The position numbers were made by a program, and so were the translations under genes. DNA of 7,612 nucleotides from Woeseia sp. (GTDB lineage Bacteria > Pseudomonadota > Gammaproteobacteria > Steroidobacterales > Woeseiaceae): assembly GCA_018701055.1 (NCBI GenBank), contig JABIUH010000233.1:1-7612 (forward strand), read 5' to 3'. Under the pieces are notes generated by a model. That model was not told the DNA's origin, did no database searches, and saw only the letters and a list, made by a program, of their open reading frames with translations. Shown here one piece after another: positions 1 through 6,116 of the stretch (position 1 is its first letter; every line of letters begins with the position of its first letter).

Positions 1-219
1 AACGATACCCGTGCCGCATCCAATATCGAGAACTGGGCCGTTGATCTGCTCCCGATGTTGCAGCAATGCATCAACGACACGTCGATAAACGACATAGCCG
101 GATCTGGCAACAAAATCCTCATCGTAAGTTTCGGCCCATTCGCCATAAAGACGGGTGCTGTCGGCTGGCGTATTGAGCGCATAGGCATCATCAACGGTGA
201 ATGGCGTGTTCTTACTCAC
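1..219 (-). CDS. Class I SAM-dependent methyltransferase, N-terminal part (cut by window edge)
   Basis: Only the first 73 residues are present; the gene continues beyond position 1. Residues 63-71 read VLDIGCGTG, the glycine-rich motif I that binds S-adenosylmethionine in Rossmann-fold methyltransferases. The preceding YGEWAETYDEDF (residues 25-36) is a common N-terminal signature of small-molecule methyltransferases in the UbiE/METTL27-like group. The start is GTG at 217-219: an in-frame TAA lies at 232-234, no other start codon lies between, and a GAGGGG Shine-Dalgarno sits at 224-229, 4 nt upstream. It begins 18 nt after the stop of the decarboxylase remnant on the same strand, so the two were probably once co-transcribed. 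The methyl acceptor cannot be inferred. With the upstream gene broken, its present promoter is unclear. Family call secure; substrate unknown. Confidence 0.85.
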   Translation of the reverse strand, partial: MSKNTPFTVDDAYALNTPADSTRLYGEWAETYDEDFVARSGYVVYRRVVDALLQHREQINGPVLDIGCGTGIV

Positions 220-237
220 AAATCCCCTCGTTTAAAT

Positions 238-483
238 CTAACTTGATTCGACTAACGGTGGCCTTGCAGTCAGTGACTCTAACGTCACGATATCGTCGCT
301 GAAGAAGCCATTGTAATCCGTTCGGCCGCCAATGCTGTAAGCGCCGATGTTGCCAAATTCAAGGTAGTCGCCGGGAGCAATGTCGTTTCTCGCGGCGACG
401 CTTTCGGGTTCACTTACCTTTGAAAGGCGATCGCCGAGCCCCGACGAATCAAGAAAGGCCCCGATGGGGACCCATTTATCGTT
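238..483 (-). pseudogene. C-terminal remnant of a type III PLP-dependent decarboxylase (ornithine/diaminopimelate decarboxylase family)
   Basis: An 81-residue open stretch ending in TAG at 238-240. It contains PGDYLEFGNIGAYS followed by TDYNGF, which matches the C-terminal barrel signature of the Orn/DAP/Arg decarboxylase family (GD-x-[LI]-x-F-x-x-x-GAY ... FNGF). In this family the GAY tyrosine helps bind PLP at the dimer interface. The usual CxxxD segment seems replaced by GAFLDSSG, with no cysteine visible. The N-terminal TIM barrel with the PLP-binding lysine is absent: reading upstream, the frame runs straight into the tRNA-Arg remnant at 484-528 and hits TAA near 530, with no ATG, GTG or TTG in frame. 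This is therefore a broken gene, cut at the tRNA junction. The methyltransferase gene follows 18 nt downstream. Family assignment rests on the motif pattern alone. Confidence 0.65.
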
Positions 484-528
484 TGGCGCGCCCGGAGAGA
501 TTCGAACTCCCGACCACTTGGTTCGAAG
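484..528 (-). repeat. tRNA-Arg(UCG) 3'-half remnant, candidate attachment site
   Basis: Read on the minus strand this is a canonical tRNA 3' half. In order: anticodon loop CTTCGAA (522-528, anticodon UCG, Arg), anticodon stem 3' strand CCAAG (517-521), 5-nt variable loop TGGTC (512-516), T-arm GGGAG-TTCGAAT-CTCTC (495-511, one G-U pair), acceptor 3' strand CGGGCGC (488-494), discriminator G (487) and encoded CCA (484-486). The CGGGCGC-G-CCA end is typical of proteobacterial tRNA-Arg. The 5' half is missing: the sequence before the anticodon loop is TTTAA and cannot pair with CCAAG, and no D-arm or 5' acceptor strand follows. This segment, anticodon loop to CCA, is the one many tyrosine integrases use as att site. 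A diverged direct copy lies at 5956-6116. Confidence 0.75.
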
Positions 529-543
529 TTAAATCGCTTAACT
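527..543. repeat. Perfect inverted repeat adjoining the tRNA remnant
   Basis: AGTTAA (527-532), spacer ATCGC, TTAACT (538-543): six-base arms with a five-base spacer. It overlaps the last bases of the tRNA anticodon loop and runs outside the tRNA. Arms around a short spacer are the geometry of a tyrosine recombinase core site, but a chance palindrome is possible in this AT-rich patch. The copy near 6108 keeps GTTAGATCG but not the right arm. Confidence 0.4.
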
Positions 544-770
544 GTAACTTGTTGTTATAAAAGAAGAGCTGTTGGGGCGCCCGTTGCATGCATTTCCTAA
601 CGGCGCATGACGATGCACAACTGATTCACGCAAATCTCCCGCAACGCTACTTCGCGATTAGAGGGACAGTTTACTAAATCGAGATAGGTAATTTTTCCCG
701 AGACTTCATCCATGTCAGCAATAACGAACCGTCGATTCACGGAATTGGAATATGGGCGTCGTTTACCTCG
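529..770. other. Intergenic stretch without a convincing gene
   Basis: About 240 bases between the tRNA remnant and the end of the DUF6152 operon. No credible coding sequence is present. The segment 573-583 (TGGGGCGCCCG) matches the acceptor end of the tRNA remnant (TGGCGCGCCCG, 484-494) at 10 of 11 positions, but the similarity stops there. A 7-bp inverted repeat, GGAATTG (741-747) and CAATTCC (776-782), spans the operon's stop codon. It has no T-tract and a 28-base loop, so it is not a convincing terminator. Confidence 0.5.
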
Positions 771-2003
771 TCAATCAATTCCCGGCAAAGAAAGGTTGTC
801 CTTGTAAATACAATTCGCTTCCCGCACATCAGATCGCAATACGCGATCGCGAAACTTGACGTGCTTCCATTCGCCGACCCAATATTCCGGGTCCGTAAAC
901 GTAAAATCCATTACTAGCGTATTACCATCGTTGATCATACGGTATCGCTCAACGATAGTTAGCTGTGATCCTGTTTTGACGCCGGCCTGAATCAGGTGGT
1001 TTTCGTCAGTGAATCCTTTCGTCTCAATGACTAGCGTATCGCCCTCCCAATGGCCTAGTGCTTCTCCGCCCCAGTTCCGATCAAGCAGACGCCCTGGCAC
1101 TCGGTCACGCCCATCCAGGTAGATGACCCGGTATTCGTTGTTCAGCCTGGACATCATGAAGATTGCCGTTGGATACTGCATCACCATTAGTGCGCCATAG
1201 CGAGTCATGAGTCGTGGCAGGCCAGCCGGATAACAGACCGCTGTCGGATCCCCATAGCGTTCACCTTTCGTCGCAGCCGCCATGTAGGTATCGTGAAACG
1301 CTTGTCCTTTGGCCGTGAATTCGGGGCTTGGTTTGAATTCAAAGGAGCCGTAATTTGCGCGCCACTCGTCTTCTCCGCGGTACTGCCAGACACCCGTCAG
1401 ATCAAACGCCGCTGGAGGCCGTTCCATAGCCAGGTTCTCCGGGTCCAGTGCGCCGGGCACCCTGCCGGTTGCGGAACCATCACCCGCGGCCATACCTTTC
1501 GAAACGATGGGCAGGTAATCGGGACGCGTCTTCTTCTCTCGCATCTGCCAGGTTTCGCCTTCTGGCGGTGGTACCCACGCCATCAACGCAGGATATTGCA
1601 ATCTTTCTCGCGCTGGCGCCTCTTCCGAACTATCCATCGAATACGACGTGCCATCGGCGGCGATCACTCCCTGGATGAGTCCTCCCGGCTTTCCGTTCTT
1701 CATAGGAGCCATCATCACGGTAATCTGATCGCCCACGTGAACGACATCCCGATCAAATCCTGCCTGGCGCAATGCCGAAAGAGCCTGACCTTCGATCTTC
1801 CATAGTTCTGTTTGACCGTCGTCGTCAGTAACTTCCAGGTTGATGATAAGGTGCGGATTGCGCCAAATGAAATGTGTCACCTCGCCGCTTTTTTCTATCG
1901 ACCTAGAGCGGTCGAATACGACCGCAGCATGATGTGCCAGCACGGAATCCGTGAAAATTGAAAGCAACAGAATTGGTAGTAAAATATATTTGCCGGAAAA
2001 CAT
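771..2003 (-). CDS. Exported DUF6152-domain protein (second gene of operon)
   Basis: A 410-residue exported protein. Residues 1-23 form a Sec signal peptide (hydrophobic ILLPILLLSIF, cleavage after VLA), leaving a mature N-terminus that starts with His-His, as usual for DUF6152 proteins. Residues 24-121 carry the DUF6152-like domain (GEVTHFIWRNPH, LWKIEGQALSALRQAGF, VGDQITV, APMKNGKPGG). After a proline-rich linker, a second region starts at DLTGVW (201-206) and includes DPTAVCYPAGLPRLM, YRVIYLDGRDR and ALGHWEGDTLVIET. Cys257 and Cys398 are the only obvious cysteines of the mature protein and could form a disulfide. I start at ATG 2001-2003 because AGGAG lies 9 nt upstream and the signal peptide begins there; a longer frame to 2069 overlaps the upstream gene. 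That gene stops 17 nt upstream, giving a tight operon. The C-terminal half is clearly paralogous to the neighbour's. Biochemical function is unknown; a periplasmic role beside the TonB-dependent receptor is inference. Confidence 0.9.
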   Translation of the reverse strand: MFSGKYILLPILLLSIFTDSVLAHHAAVVFDRSRSIEKSGEVTHFIWRNPHLIINLEVTDDDGQTELWKIEGQALSALRQAGFDRDVVHVGDQITVMMAPMKNGKPGGLIQGVIAADGTSYSMDSSEEAPARERLQYPALMAWVPPPEGETWQMREKKTRPDYLPIVSKGMAAGDGSATGRVPGALDPENLAMERPPAAFDLTGVWQYRGEDEWRANYGSFEFKPSPEFTAKGQAFHDTYMAAATKGERYGDPTAVCYPAGLPRLMTRYGALMVMQYPTAIFMMSRLNNEYRVIYLDGRDRVPGRLLDRNWGGEALGHWEGDTLVIETKGFTDENHLIQAGVKTGSQLTIVERYRMINDGNTLVMDFTFTDPEYWVGEWKHVKFRDRVLRSDVREANCIYKDNLSLPGID

Positions 2004-2012
2004 AATGCTGTG

Positions 2013-2017
2013 CTCCT
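2013..2017 (-). promoter_or_regulatory. Ribosome binding site fixing the start of the downstream DUF6152 gene
   Basis: AGGAG on the minus strand, 9 nt before ATG 2001-2003 and just after the upstream gene's TAA (2021-2023). It favours this ATG over the longer in-frame ATG at 2067-2069, and fits translational coupling of the two genes. Confidence 0.75.
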
Positions 2018-2020
2018 GAA

Positions 2021-3073
2021 TTAATCTAGTCCAGCCTCGAGAAACAGTCTGGCATTCTCCAAACTGCATGGCACCTCGACTAATTGGCGGTCGGCGATCT
2101 TAGCCATGTAGTAATCGATGGTCACGGGTTCGGACAGATACACAGGGTCCGTTACAATCATCTGAAATTCCAGTGCCAGACCGTCGTCGGAAAGCGCAAC
2201 TCGTTCCATCAAGTGTTTCTGATCGCTCGAATCCACGCCCGTGTGAAGACCCCACCGATCGGCGACAAAATTTGTCGTTTCGATGACCAGTGTGTCGCGG
2301 TCAAACCACCCGACAGAATGGCCCCACGATGAAGGCGCGCCAGGTGGTCGATCCCGATCAAGATATATTACTCGCGACTTTTCTCGTAGCTCGTAGTCAA
2401 ACACGATAGTCTGATTATCGGGTCGCGATATCCTGATCGGATACGGCAGCAACGTAGCTTTTGGTGGGCCCGGATCCTTGCACTCGATTTGTGGATTCTG
2501 GTCTTCGCTGAATCCATCCACAATTTTTTTTGCTGCCAGCGTGAAAGGCCATCCCGAGGGCGGGTAGTAGTGGAACGGACCGCCACGTAAATCTCTGACC
2601 CAAAGTCCCGTGAGATCAGTCGACGGTTCAATCGGTAAGTCCTTCTTGTTCATCGTCAAGCGAGTGCCATCGGATTTTTCGAGCCAGATCATCCCTGAGA
2701 AATTTCGGGTTGGATTTTTATCGGCCGGCCCCTCCCACGTGATCTGGTCACCGGGCCTGAGTGACTGCTTGTTCCAGCCCCGCTGAATCATTCCTGACGG
2801 ATGCAACATCTCAATACTGTACTCGACAACTTCACCTTTTGGATTCGGCGCCATTGCCTTAATGAAAACGTGCGGCATGCCCCAATCATATTTTGTAACT
2901 GTGCCCCTGTGACTTTGTACGTTGTTCCTATCGAGGTTTGAATGCGAATGGTGCGCGCTCATAAGCAAAGCTGCCGACAAAATTAAAATGCAACGAGCCC
3001 ACAATTTCAATAGCTCGCTGATGTTTGATCGATCAACAATTTTCGGCGCAGTCTGCCGATGGTAGAAGGGCAT
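2021..3073 (-). CDS. Exported DUF6152-like protein (first gene of operon)
   Basis: A 350-residue exported protein. A long n-region leads to a hydrophobic stretch (CILILSAALLM, about residues 28-38) with likely cleavage after SA at 40, giving a mature start of HHSHS. Residues 41-140 resemble DUF6152 (RGTVTKYDWGMPHVF, LHPSGMIQRGW, LRPGDQITWEG, SGMIWLEKSDG). The C-terminal region starts at DLTGLW (153-158) and has SRVIYLDRDRPPG and SVGWFDRDTLVIETTNF, matching the same blocks in the downstream gene. The cysteine pair is also kept (Cys198 in IECKDPG, Cys336 in EVPCSLEN). It is about 60 residues shorter than its paralogue. ATG 3071-3073 is preferred because GAGAGG (3082-3087) lies 8 nt upstream; GTG 3074-3076 is the alternative at 5 nt. 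An A8 run (minus strand, 2524-2531) sits in codons for AKKI. It leads an operon driven by the near-consensus promoter at 3105-3131. Function unknown. Confidence 0.88.
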   Translation of the reverse strand: MPFYHRQTAPKIVDRSNISELLKLWARCILILSAALLMSAHHSHSNLDRNNVQSHRGTVTKYDWGMPHVFIKAMAPNPKGEVVEYSIEMLHPSGMIQRGWNKQSLRPGDQITWEGPADKNPTRNFSGMIWLEKSDGTRLTMNKKDLPIEPSTDLTGLWVRDLRGGPFHYYPPSGWPFTLAAKKIVDGFSEDQNPQIECKDPGPPKATLLPYPIRISRPDNQTIVFDYELREKSRVIYLDRDRPPGAPSSWGHSVGWFDRDTLVIETTNFVADRWGLHTGVDSSDQKHLMERVALSDDGLALEFQMIVTDPVYLSEPVTIDYYMAKIADRQLVEVPCSLENARLFLEAGLD

Positions 3074-3104
3074 CACAATTACCTCTCTTAATTACCGTTG
3101 GATC

Positions 3105-3131
3105 ATTATATATGCGAAATCGATGTGTCAA
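3105..3131 (-). promoter_or_regulatory. Sigma70 promoter for the DUF6152 operon
   Basis: On the minus strand a perfect -35 TTGACA (3126-3131) and perfect -10 TATAAT (3105-3110) are separated by 15 bases. Both hexamers are consensus but the spacer is two bases short of optimal, which suggests reduced or activator-dependent output. Transcription would start near 3098, giving a leader of about 25 bases with the Shine-Dalgarno at 3082-3087. Confidence 0.7.
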
Positions 3132-3151
3132 TTTTAGAATTCACACCGCTC

Positions 3152-3166
3152 CATGGCAAAACCATG
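3152..3166. promoter_or_regulatory. Inverted repeat in the divergent promoter region, possible operator
   Basis: CATGG-CAAAA-CCATG, perfect five-base arms, about 20 bases upstream of the operon's -35 box and upstream of the receptor promoter. The position would suit a regulator acting on both directions. Arms are short, so chance is possible; no regulator gene is in the window. Confidence 0.35.
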
Positions 3167-3204
3167 CACTTGTTACGCTCTGCGATAATGGCAAGCACCA
3201 CTTT

Positions 3205-3233
3205 CTGGCAGCGTCCAAACGCCATGATATATT
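3205..3233 (+). promoter_or_regulatory. Candidate extended -10 promoter for the TonB-dependent receptor
   Basis: CTGGCA (3205-3210, four of six matches to TTGACA), 17-base spacer, TATATT (3228-3233) preceded by TG at 3225-3226, which is the extended -10 arrangement. It would give a leader of about 85 bases. A better-looking TATAAT at 3303-3308 lies too close to the ribosome binding site at 3312-3317 and lacks a -35 box. Confidence 0.4.
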
Positions 3234-3325
3234 TTTAAAGAGTTTCTAAGTAACAAAATACGACGAGTTTGGGGAAAGGGAAATCGCTAGATTCCGGACA
3301 TATATAATTTCAGGGGAAACAACTT

Positions 3326-5917
3326 ATGTCAGCAATCAAACATAGTCACCGCAGTTGCTCGCCGACGTGTGCGTTCGGAGCATTCCTAGCGCTAAGCATG
3401 ACGATGGTAAACGCCGCGGTCGCTCAAGAAAGCGGTGTTAGTTCGATTGAAGAAATAGTCGTTACAGCATCCAAACGTGGTGAGACATCCGCACAAGATC
3501 TGGCGATGAGCATCAGCGCCATACGCGGTGAAACTCTTGAAGCGATGGGGGCCGTGGAATTCACTGATTTCTCTCGTTCGGTTGCGGGACTGGACGTACT
3601 GGACGTTGGACCCGGACAAAAACGCTACCTGGTGCGGGGCCTCAATTTACCTGGCGAATCCACTGTCGGACTTTACTACGACAATATCACCATGACCGGT
3701 ACTGGTGCCGAGGCTGGCGATTTTGGCCGCAACCAGGCGGACCTGGATCTGTTCGATGTTGAACGGGTGGAAGTTCTGCGCGGACCTCAGGGGACGCAGT
3801 ATGGTGCCAACTCCGTGAGTGGGGTGGTGCGGATCATCACCAATAAACCCGATCCGGGAGCGTTTCTGGGTAAGGTTGCCGCGAGCGGTGCCGCCAAGGC
3901 TGACGGTGACGCGGACTATAGTGTTAAAGGTATGGTCAACATTCCTTTGTCTGACAATGTGGCCGTTCGTGGTGTTGGCTATTATTCAGAAATCGGTGGC
4001 TTTATTGATAATGTTCAGCTGGGCAAAGATCCGAGTTGTTACGGAGTAGATCCTGCAACGACAAATCCCGAGATTGTACTTCTGCCTGGCCCAGGCTGTC
4101 TTGATGGTACGTCGAACGTTCGGGATATCAATACGCATACGCGAGCGGGCGGCCGAGTATCTCTGCAGTGGACTCCGTCGGAGCAAACCCGTGTTTTGTT
4201 TCAGGGTTACTACCAGGACATCGACTCCGATGGCCGCAACGCTACCCATCCGCTTGGCGCAGTAAATTTCATCGGCACTCCTCCGGTAGTCGCACTTCGA
4301 TCAGACAACGGCTTTTTTACGACGCCGGCCACCGGGGAGAGACAGAGCGCGGCGCTTTCTCATGAACCCTATGAAGAAGAGTTTTGGATCGCCGCCTTTG
4401 AACTGGAACACGATTTCGAATGGGCTTCGGCGACTATCGCAGCGTCACATATGGAGCGTGACAGCATCACGCGACTTGATTCATCCAAGCCAGCCCGACT
4501 GCACCGGTCGTTTCAGGTCGTCGGTCTTGGACCATGGAGCGAAGCTGGTGTAGGACCCGGGACAGGTCCGTTTCGGGGCGCGATCATATCACCGTTTGAC
4601 CGCGTCAGCCTGATGCAGGATCTGGAGTCCGAAGTCACCAATTTCGAAGCGCGTCTCGCGAGCCAGCATGATGGCCGATTTAATTTCCTGGCGGGCCTCT
4701 TCTATCAAGACAATGTCCGCGCCCTTGACAGCGAGGGTCGCATTGCCGATCCGTCGACTGGAAGAGATGCGGCCCAAACGGATATCGTGGCGGCATTTAG
4801 TCCAGCGTCTTTGGCCAATTTTACCGCCGCGTCAGCAGATTGGCAGACCGATCCTTTTACCATAACCGCACGTCAGTCGGAGAACACCACAGAGACTCTG
4901 GCGGCATATGGCGAGGTTTACTTTGACCTAACCGAGAATCTGGAAATCATGGGGGGGCTACGATGGTTCGAAACCGACCGGAGCCAGGACAGTGCGATCA
5001 TCACTCCGTTTGCAAACCAGATACTGATTCAGTTCGGTTCTCCGGCGGGAATGGTGGGGCCCGAGCCTAATACGCCTTCAACAGAAAGTGACACGCTGTT
5101 CAAATCTCAAATTACTTATCGACCGACTGATGATCATCAGATTTATTTTCAAGTGGCTGAGGGCTACCGTGCAGGCGGCGTTAATGCAACGATTGTCAGC
5201 ACCATTCCGCCGTCGTATGAATCCGACCAAACGCTCAACCTGGAATTGGGCGCGAAAACCTCTTGGCTGGACGGACGCCTGTTCACTAATCTTTCTGTCT
5301 ACCAGGTGGATTGGGACAACGTTCAGTTTGAAGCCTCATACACACAGCAATTCAACGCACTTGTAAATTGTACTGAACGATCAGATGGGGTCCGTGCTAA
5401 GGGATTTGAACTCGAAATTCAGGCACAAGCAACCGAAAATCTGGATTTTGGGTTCAATTACACTTCAATTGACGCCGAATGGCAGGTTGATTCGCCCGAC
5501 TGTCTGACTGCCGCCGGCTTAGCAGACACCTTTGAACCACCGGGCCAGCTGAACGGTGACAGTCTCATTGGTGTGCCGGACTACTCCGGTAGCGCCTACC
5601 TACATTACAACTTTGATTCAGCACCTCTTGGTGCGGAAAGTGGCTTCGTCCGTTTCGACCTTATGTATCAGGGTAAAGTTAAGGTGAACGATGATGACCT
5701 TGATGAAAATCTTTCGAATCCATCGTATGTTTTGGCGAACGCTAATGCGGTTCTCGATTACGGAAAGTTTTCAGTCGGGGTATTTATCAGAAATATCGCT
5801 GATGAAGAGGCTCATTTGAGTTTGTTCCAGGGTCTTCAATCCGACAATAGGGTAACGCCAAGTAACCCCCGAACCATAGGAGCCAATTTCACGTACAACT
5901 TTGGTGACTACGATTGA
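3326..5917 (+). CDS. TonB-dependent outer-membrane receptor
   Basis: An 863-residue outer-membrane receptor for active uptake of a ligand energised by TonB-ExbBD. Residues 1-33 are a signal peptide (hydrophobic AFGAFLALSMTM, cleavage after AVA). The TonB box EEIVVTASKR is at 42-51 and there is no N-terminal STN signalling domain. The plug spans about 55-175, with KRYLVRGL, VGLYYDNI, VERVEVLRGPQGTQYG (146-160) and GVVRIITNKP. The rest is the 22-strand barrel, with GGLRWFETDR, IYFQVAEGYRAGGVN, LELGAKTSWLDGR and a closing strand RTIGANFTYNF. That phenylalanine is followed by four extra residues (GDYD) instead of ending the protein. Length is normal for this group. Start: AGGGGA (3312-3317) lies 8 nt before the ATG. 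A G7 run occurs at 4951-4957. It is transcribed divergently from the DUF6152 pair across 252 bases. Substrate cannot be read from the sequence; the lack of STN argues against sigma/anti-sigma signalling. Confidence 0.95.
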   Translation: MSAIKHSHRSCSPTCAFGAFLALSMTMVNAAVAQESGVSSIEEIVVTASKRGETSAQDLAMSISAIRGETLEAMGAVEFTDFSRSVAGLDVLDVGPGQKRYLVRGLNLPGESTVGLYYDNITMTGTGAEAGDFGRNQADLDLFDVERVEVLRGPQGTQYGANSVSGVVRIITNKPDPGAFLGKVAASGAAKADGDADYSVKGMVNIPLSDNVAVRGVGYYSEIGGFIDNVQLGKDPSCYGVDPATTNPEIVLLPGPGCLDGTSNVRDINTHTRAGGRVSLQWTPSEQTRVLFQGYYQDIDSDGRNATHPLGAVNFIGTPPVVALRSDNGFFTTPATGERQSAALSHEPYEEEFWIAAFELEHDFEWASATIAASHMERDSITRLDSSKPARLHRSFQVVGLGPWSEAGVGPGTGPFRGAIISPFDRVSLMQDLESEVTNFEARLASQHDGRFNFLAGLFYQDNVRALDSEGRIADPSTGRDAAQTDIVAAFSPASLANFTAASADWQTDPFTITARQSENTTETLAAYGEVYFDLTENLEIMGGLRWFETDRSQDSAIITPFANQILIQFGSPAGMVGPEPNTPSTESDTLFKSQITYRPTDDHQIYFQVAEGYRAGGVNATIVSTIPPSYESDQTLNLELGAKTSWLDGRLFTNLSVYQVDWDNVQFEASYTQQFNALVNCTERSDGVRAKGFELEIQAQATENLDFGFNYTSIDAEWQVDSPDCLTAAGLADTFEPPGQLNGDSLIGVPDYSGSAYLHYNFDSAPLGAESGFVRFDLMYQGKVKVNDDDLDENLSNPSYVLANANAVLDYGKFSVGVFIRNIADEEAHLSLFQGLQSDNRVTPSNPRTIGANFTYNFGDYD

Positions 5918-5939
5918 TCGGTGCATCCATGTGACCGAT
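5917..5939 (+). terminator. Weak hairpin after the receptor stop codon
   Basis: ATCGGT (5917-5922) and ACCGAT (5934-5939) form a perfect six-base stem with an 11-base loop starting in the TGA stop. No T-tract follows, so intrinsic termination is doubtful. Confidence 0.25.
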
Positions 5940-5955
5940 GTGGACCCTTGTAGAA

Positions 5956-6116
5956 TGGCGCGCCCGGAAAGATTGGACGACAGCGGCGCTTGTCTCGTCG
6001 CCGTTGCTCGGCTCCACCTGTCGTCGCGCTTCGCGCTCCTCTGATCGAACTCCCGACCGAGGCGCGGTGCCACCGAAAATGTTCACTCAATAAGAACAGG
6101 GTTCGAAGTTAGATCG
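5956..6116 (-). repeat. Second, degenerate copy of the tRNA-Arg 3' half, interrupted twice
   Basis: Three blocks line up in order with the 484-536 copy on the same strand. 5956-5974 matches 484-502 with one mismatch (CCA, discriminator, acceptor strand, start of T-arm). 6045-6058 matches 502-515 exactly (rest of T-arm and most of the variable loop). 6100-6116 matches 520-536 with one mismatch (anticodon loop plus eight bases outside the tRNA). Between the blocks are two additions: about 70 bases at 5975-6044, breaking the T-loop, and 41 bases at 6059-6099 in place of ACTT. Neither a tRNA nor an intact att site remains. With the left copy it forms a direct repeat with a period of about 5.47 kb around the receptor module. 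Confidence 0.65.
5975..6044. repeat. Small hairpin-rich insertion inside the second tRNA remnant
   Basis: A roughly 70-base insert with GACGACAG (5976-5983) paired to CTGTCGTC (6018-6025), a nested CGGCG (5984-5988)/CGCCG (5999-6003) stem stacked directly on it, and a third hairpin GCGC-TTC-GCGC (6026-6036). GAT occurs at both junctions (5971-5973 and 6043-6045), which could be a short target duplication. The size and palindromic build resemble REP-like or miniature non-autonomous elements; no family is recognised. Confidence 0.45.

Noticed and set aside
597..740. 47-codon minus-strand frame from GTG 738-740
   Set aside because: No Shine-Dalgarno, no recognisable motif, and it lies in a stretch of rearranged DNA.
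741..782. Inverted repeat GGAATTG/CAATTCC at the end of the DUF6152 operon as a terminator
   Set aside because: AT-rich seven-base arms, 28-base loop, overlap with the coding end and no T-tract.
1293..1805. 170-residue plus-strand frame
   Set aside because: It lies wholly antisense to the well-supported DUF6152 gene, and its Arg/His-rich product looks like a shadow.
2004..2069. Longer N-terminus for the second DUF6152 gene, starting at ATG 2067-2069
   Set aside because: It would overlap the upstream gene by 49 bases and put 22 polar residues before the signal peptide; the AGGAG before ATG 2001-2003 and the signal peptide both support the shorter form.
484..6116. Integron attC-like sites (GTTRRRY and RYYYAAC near the tRNA remnants)
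   Set aside because: GTTAAAT and GCTTAAC fit the loose consensus, but no paired inner boxes or correctly spaced partner sites are found. The tRNA explanation covers the sequence better.
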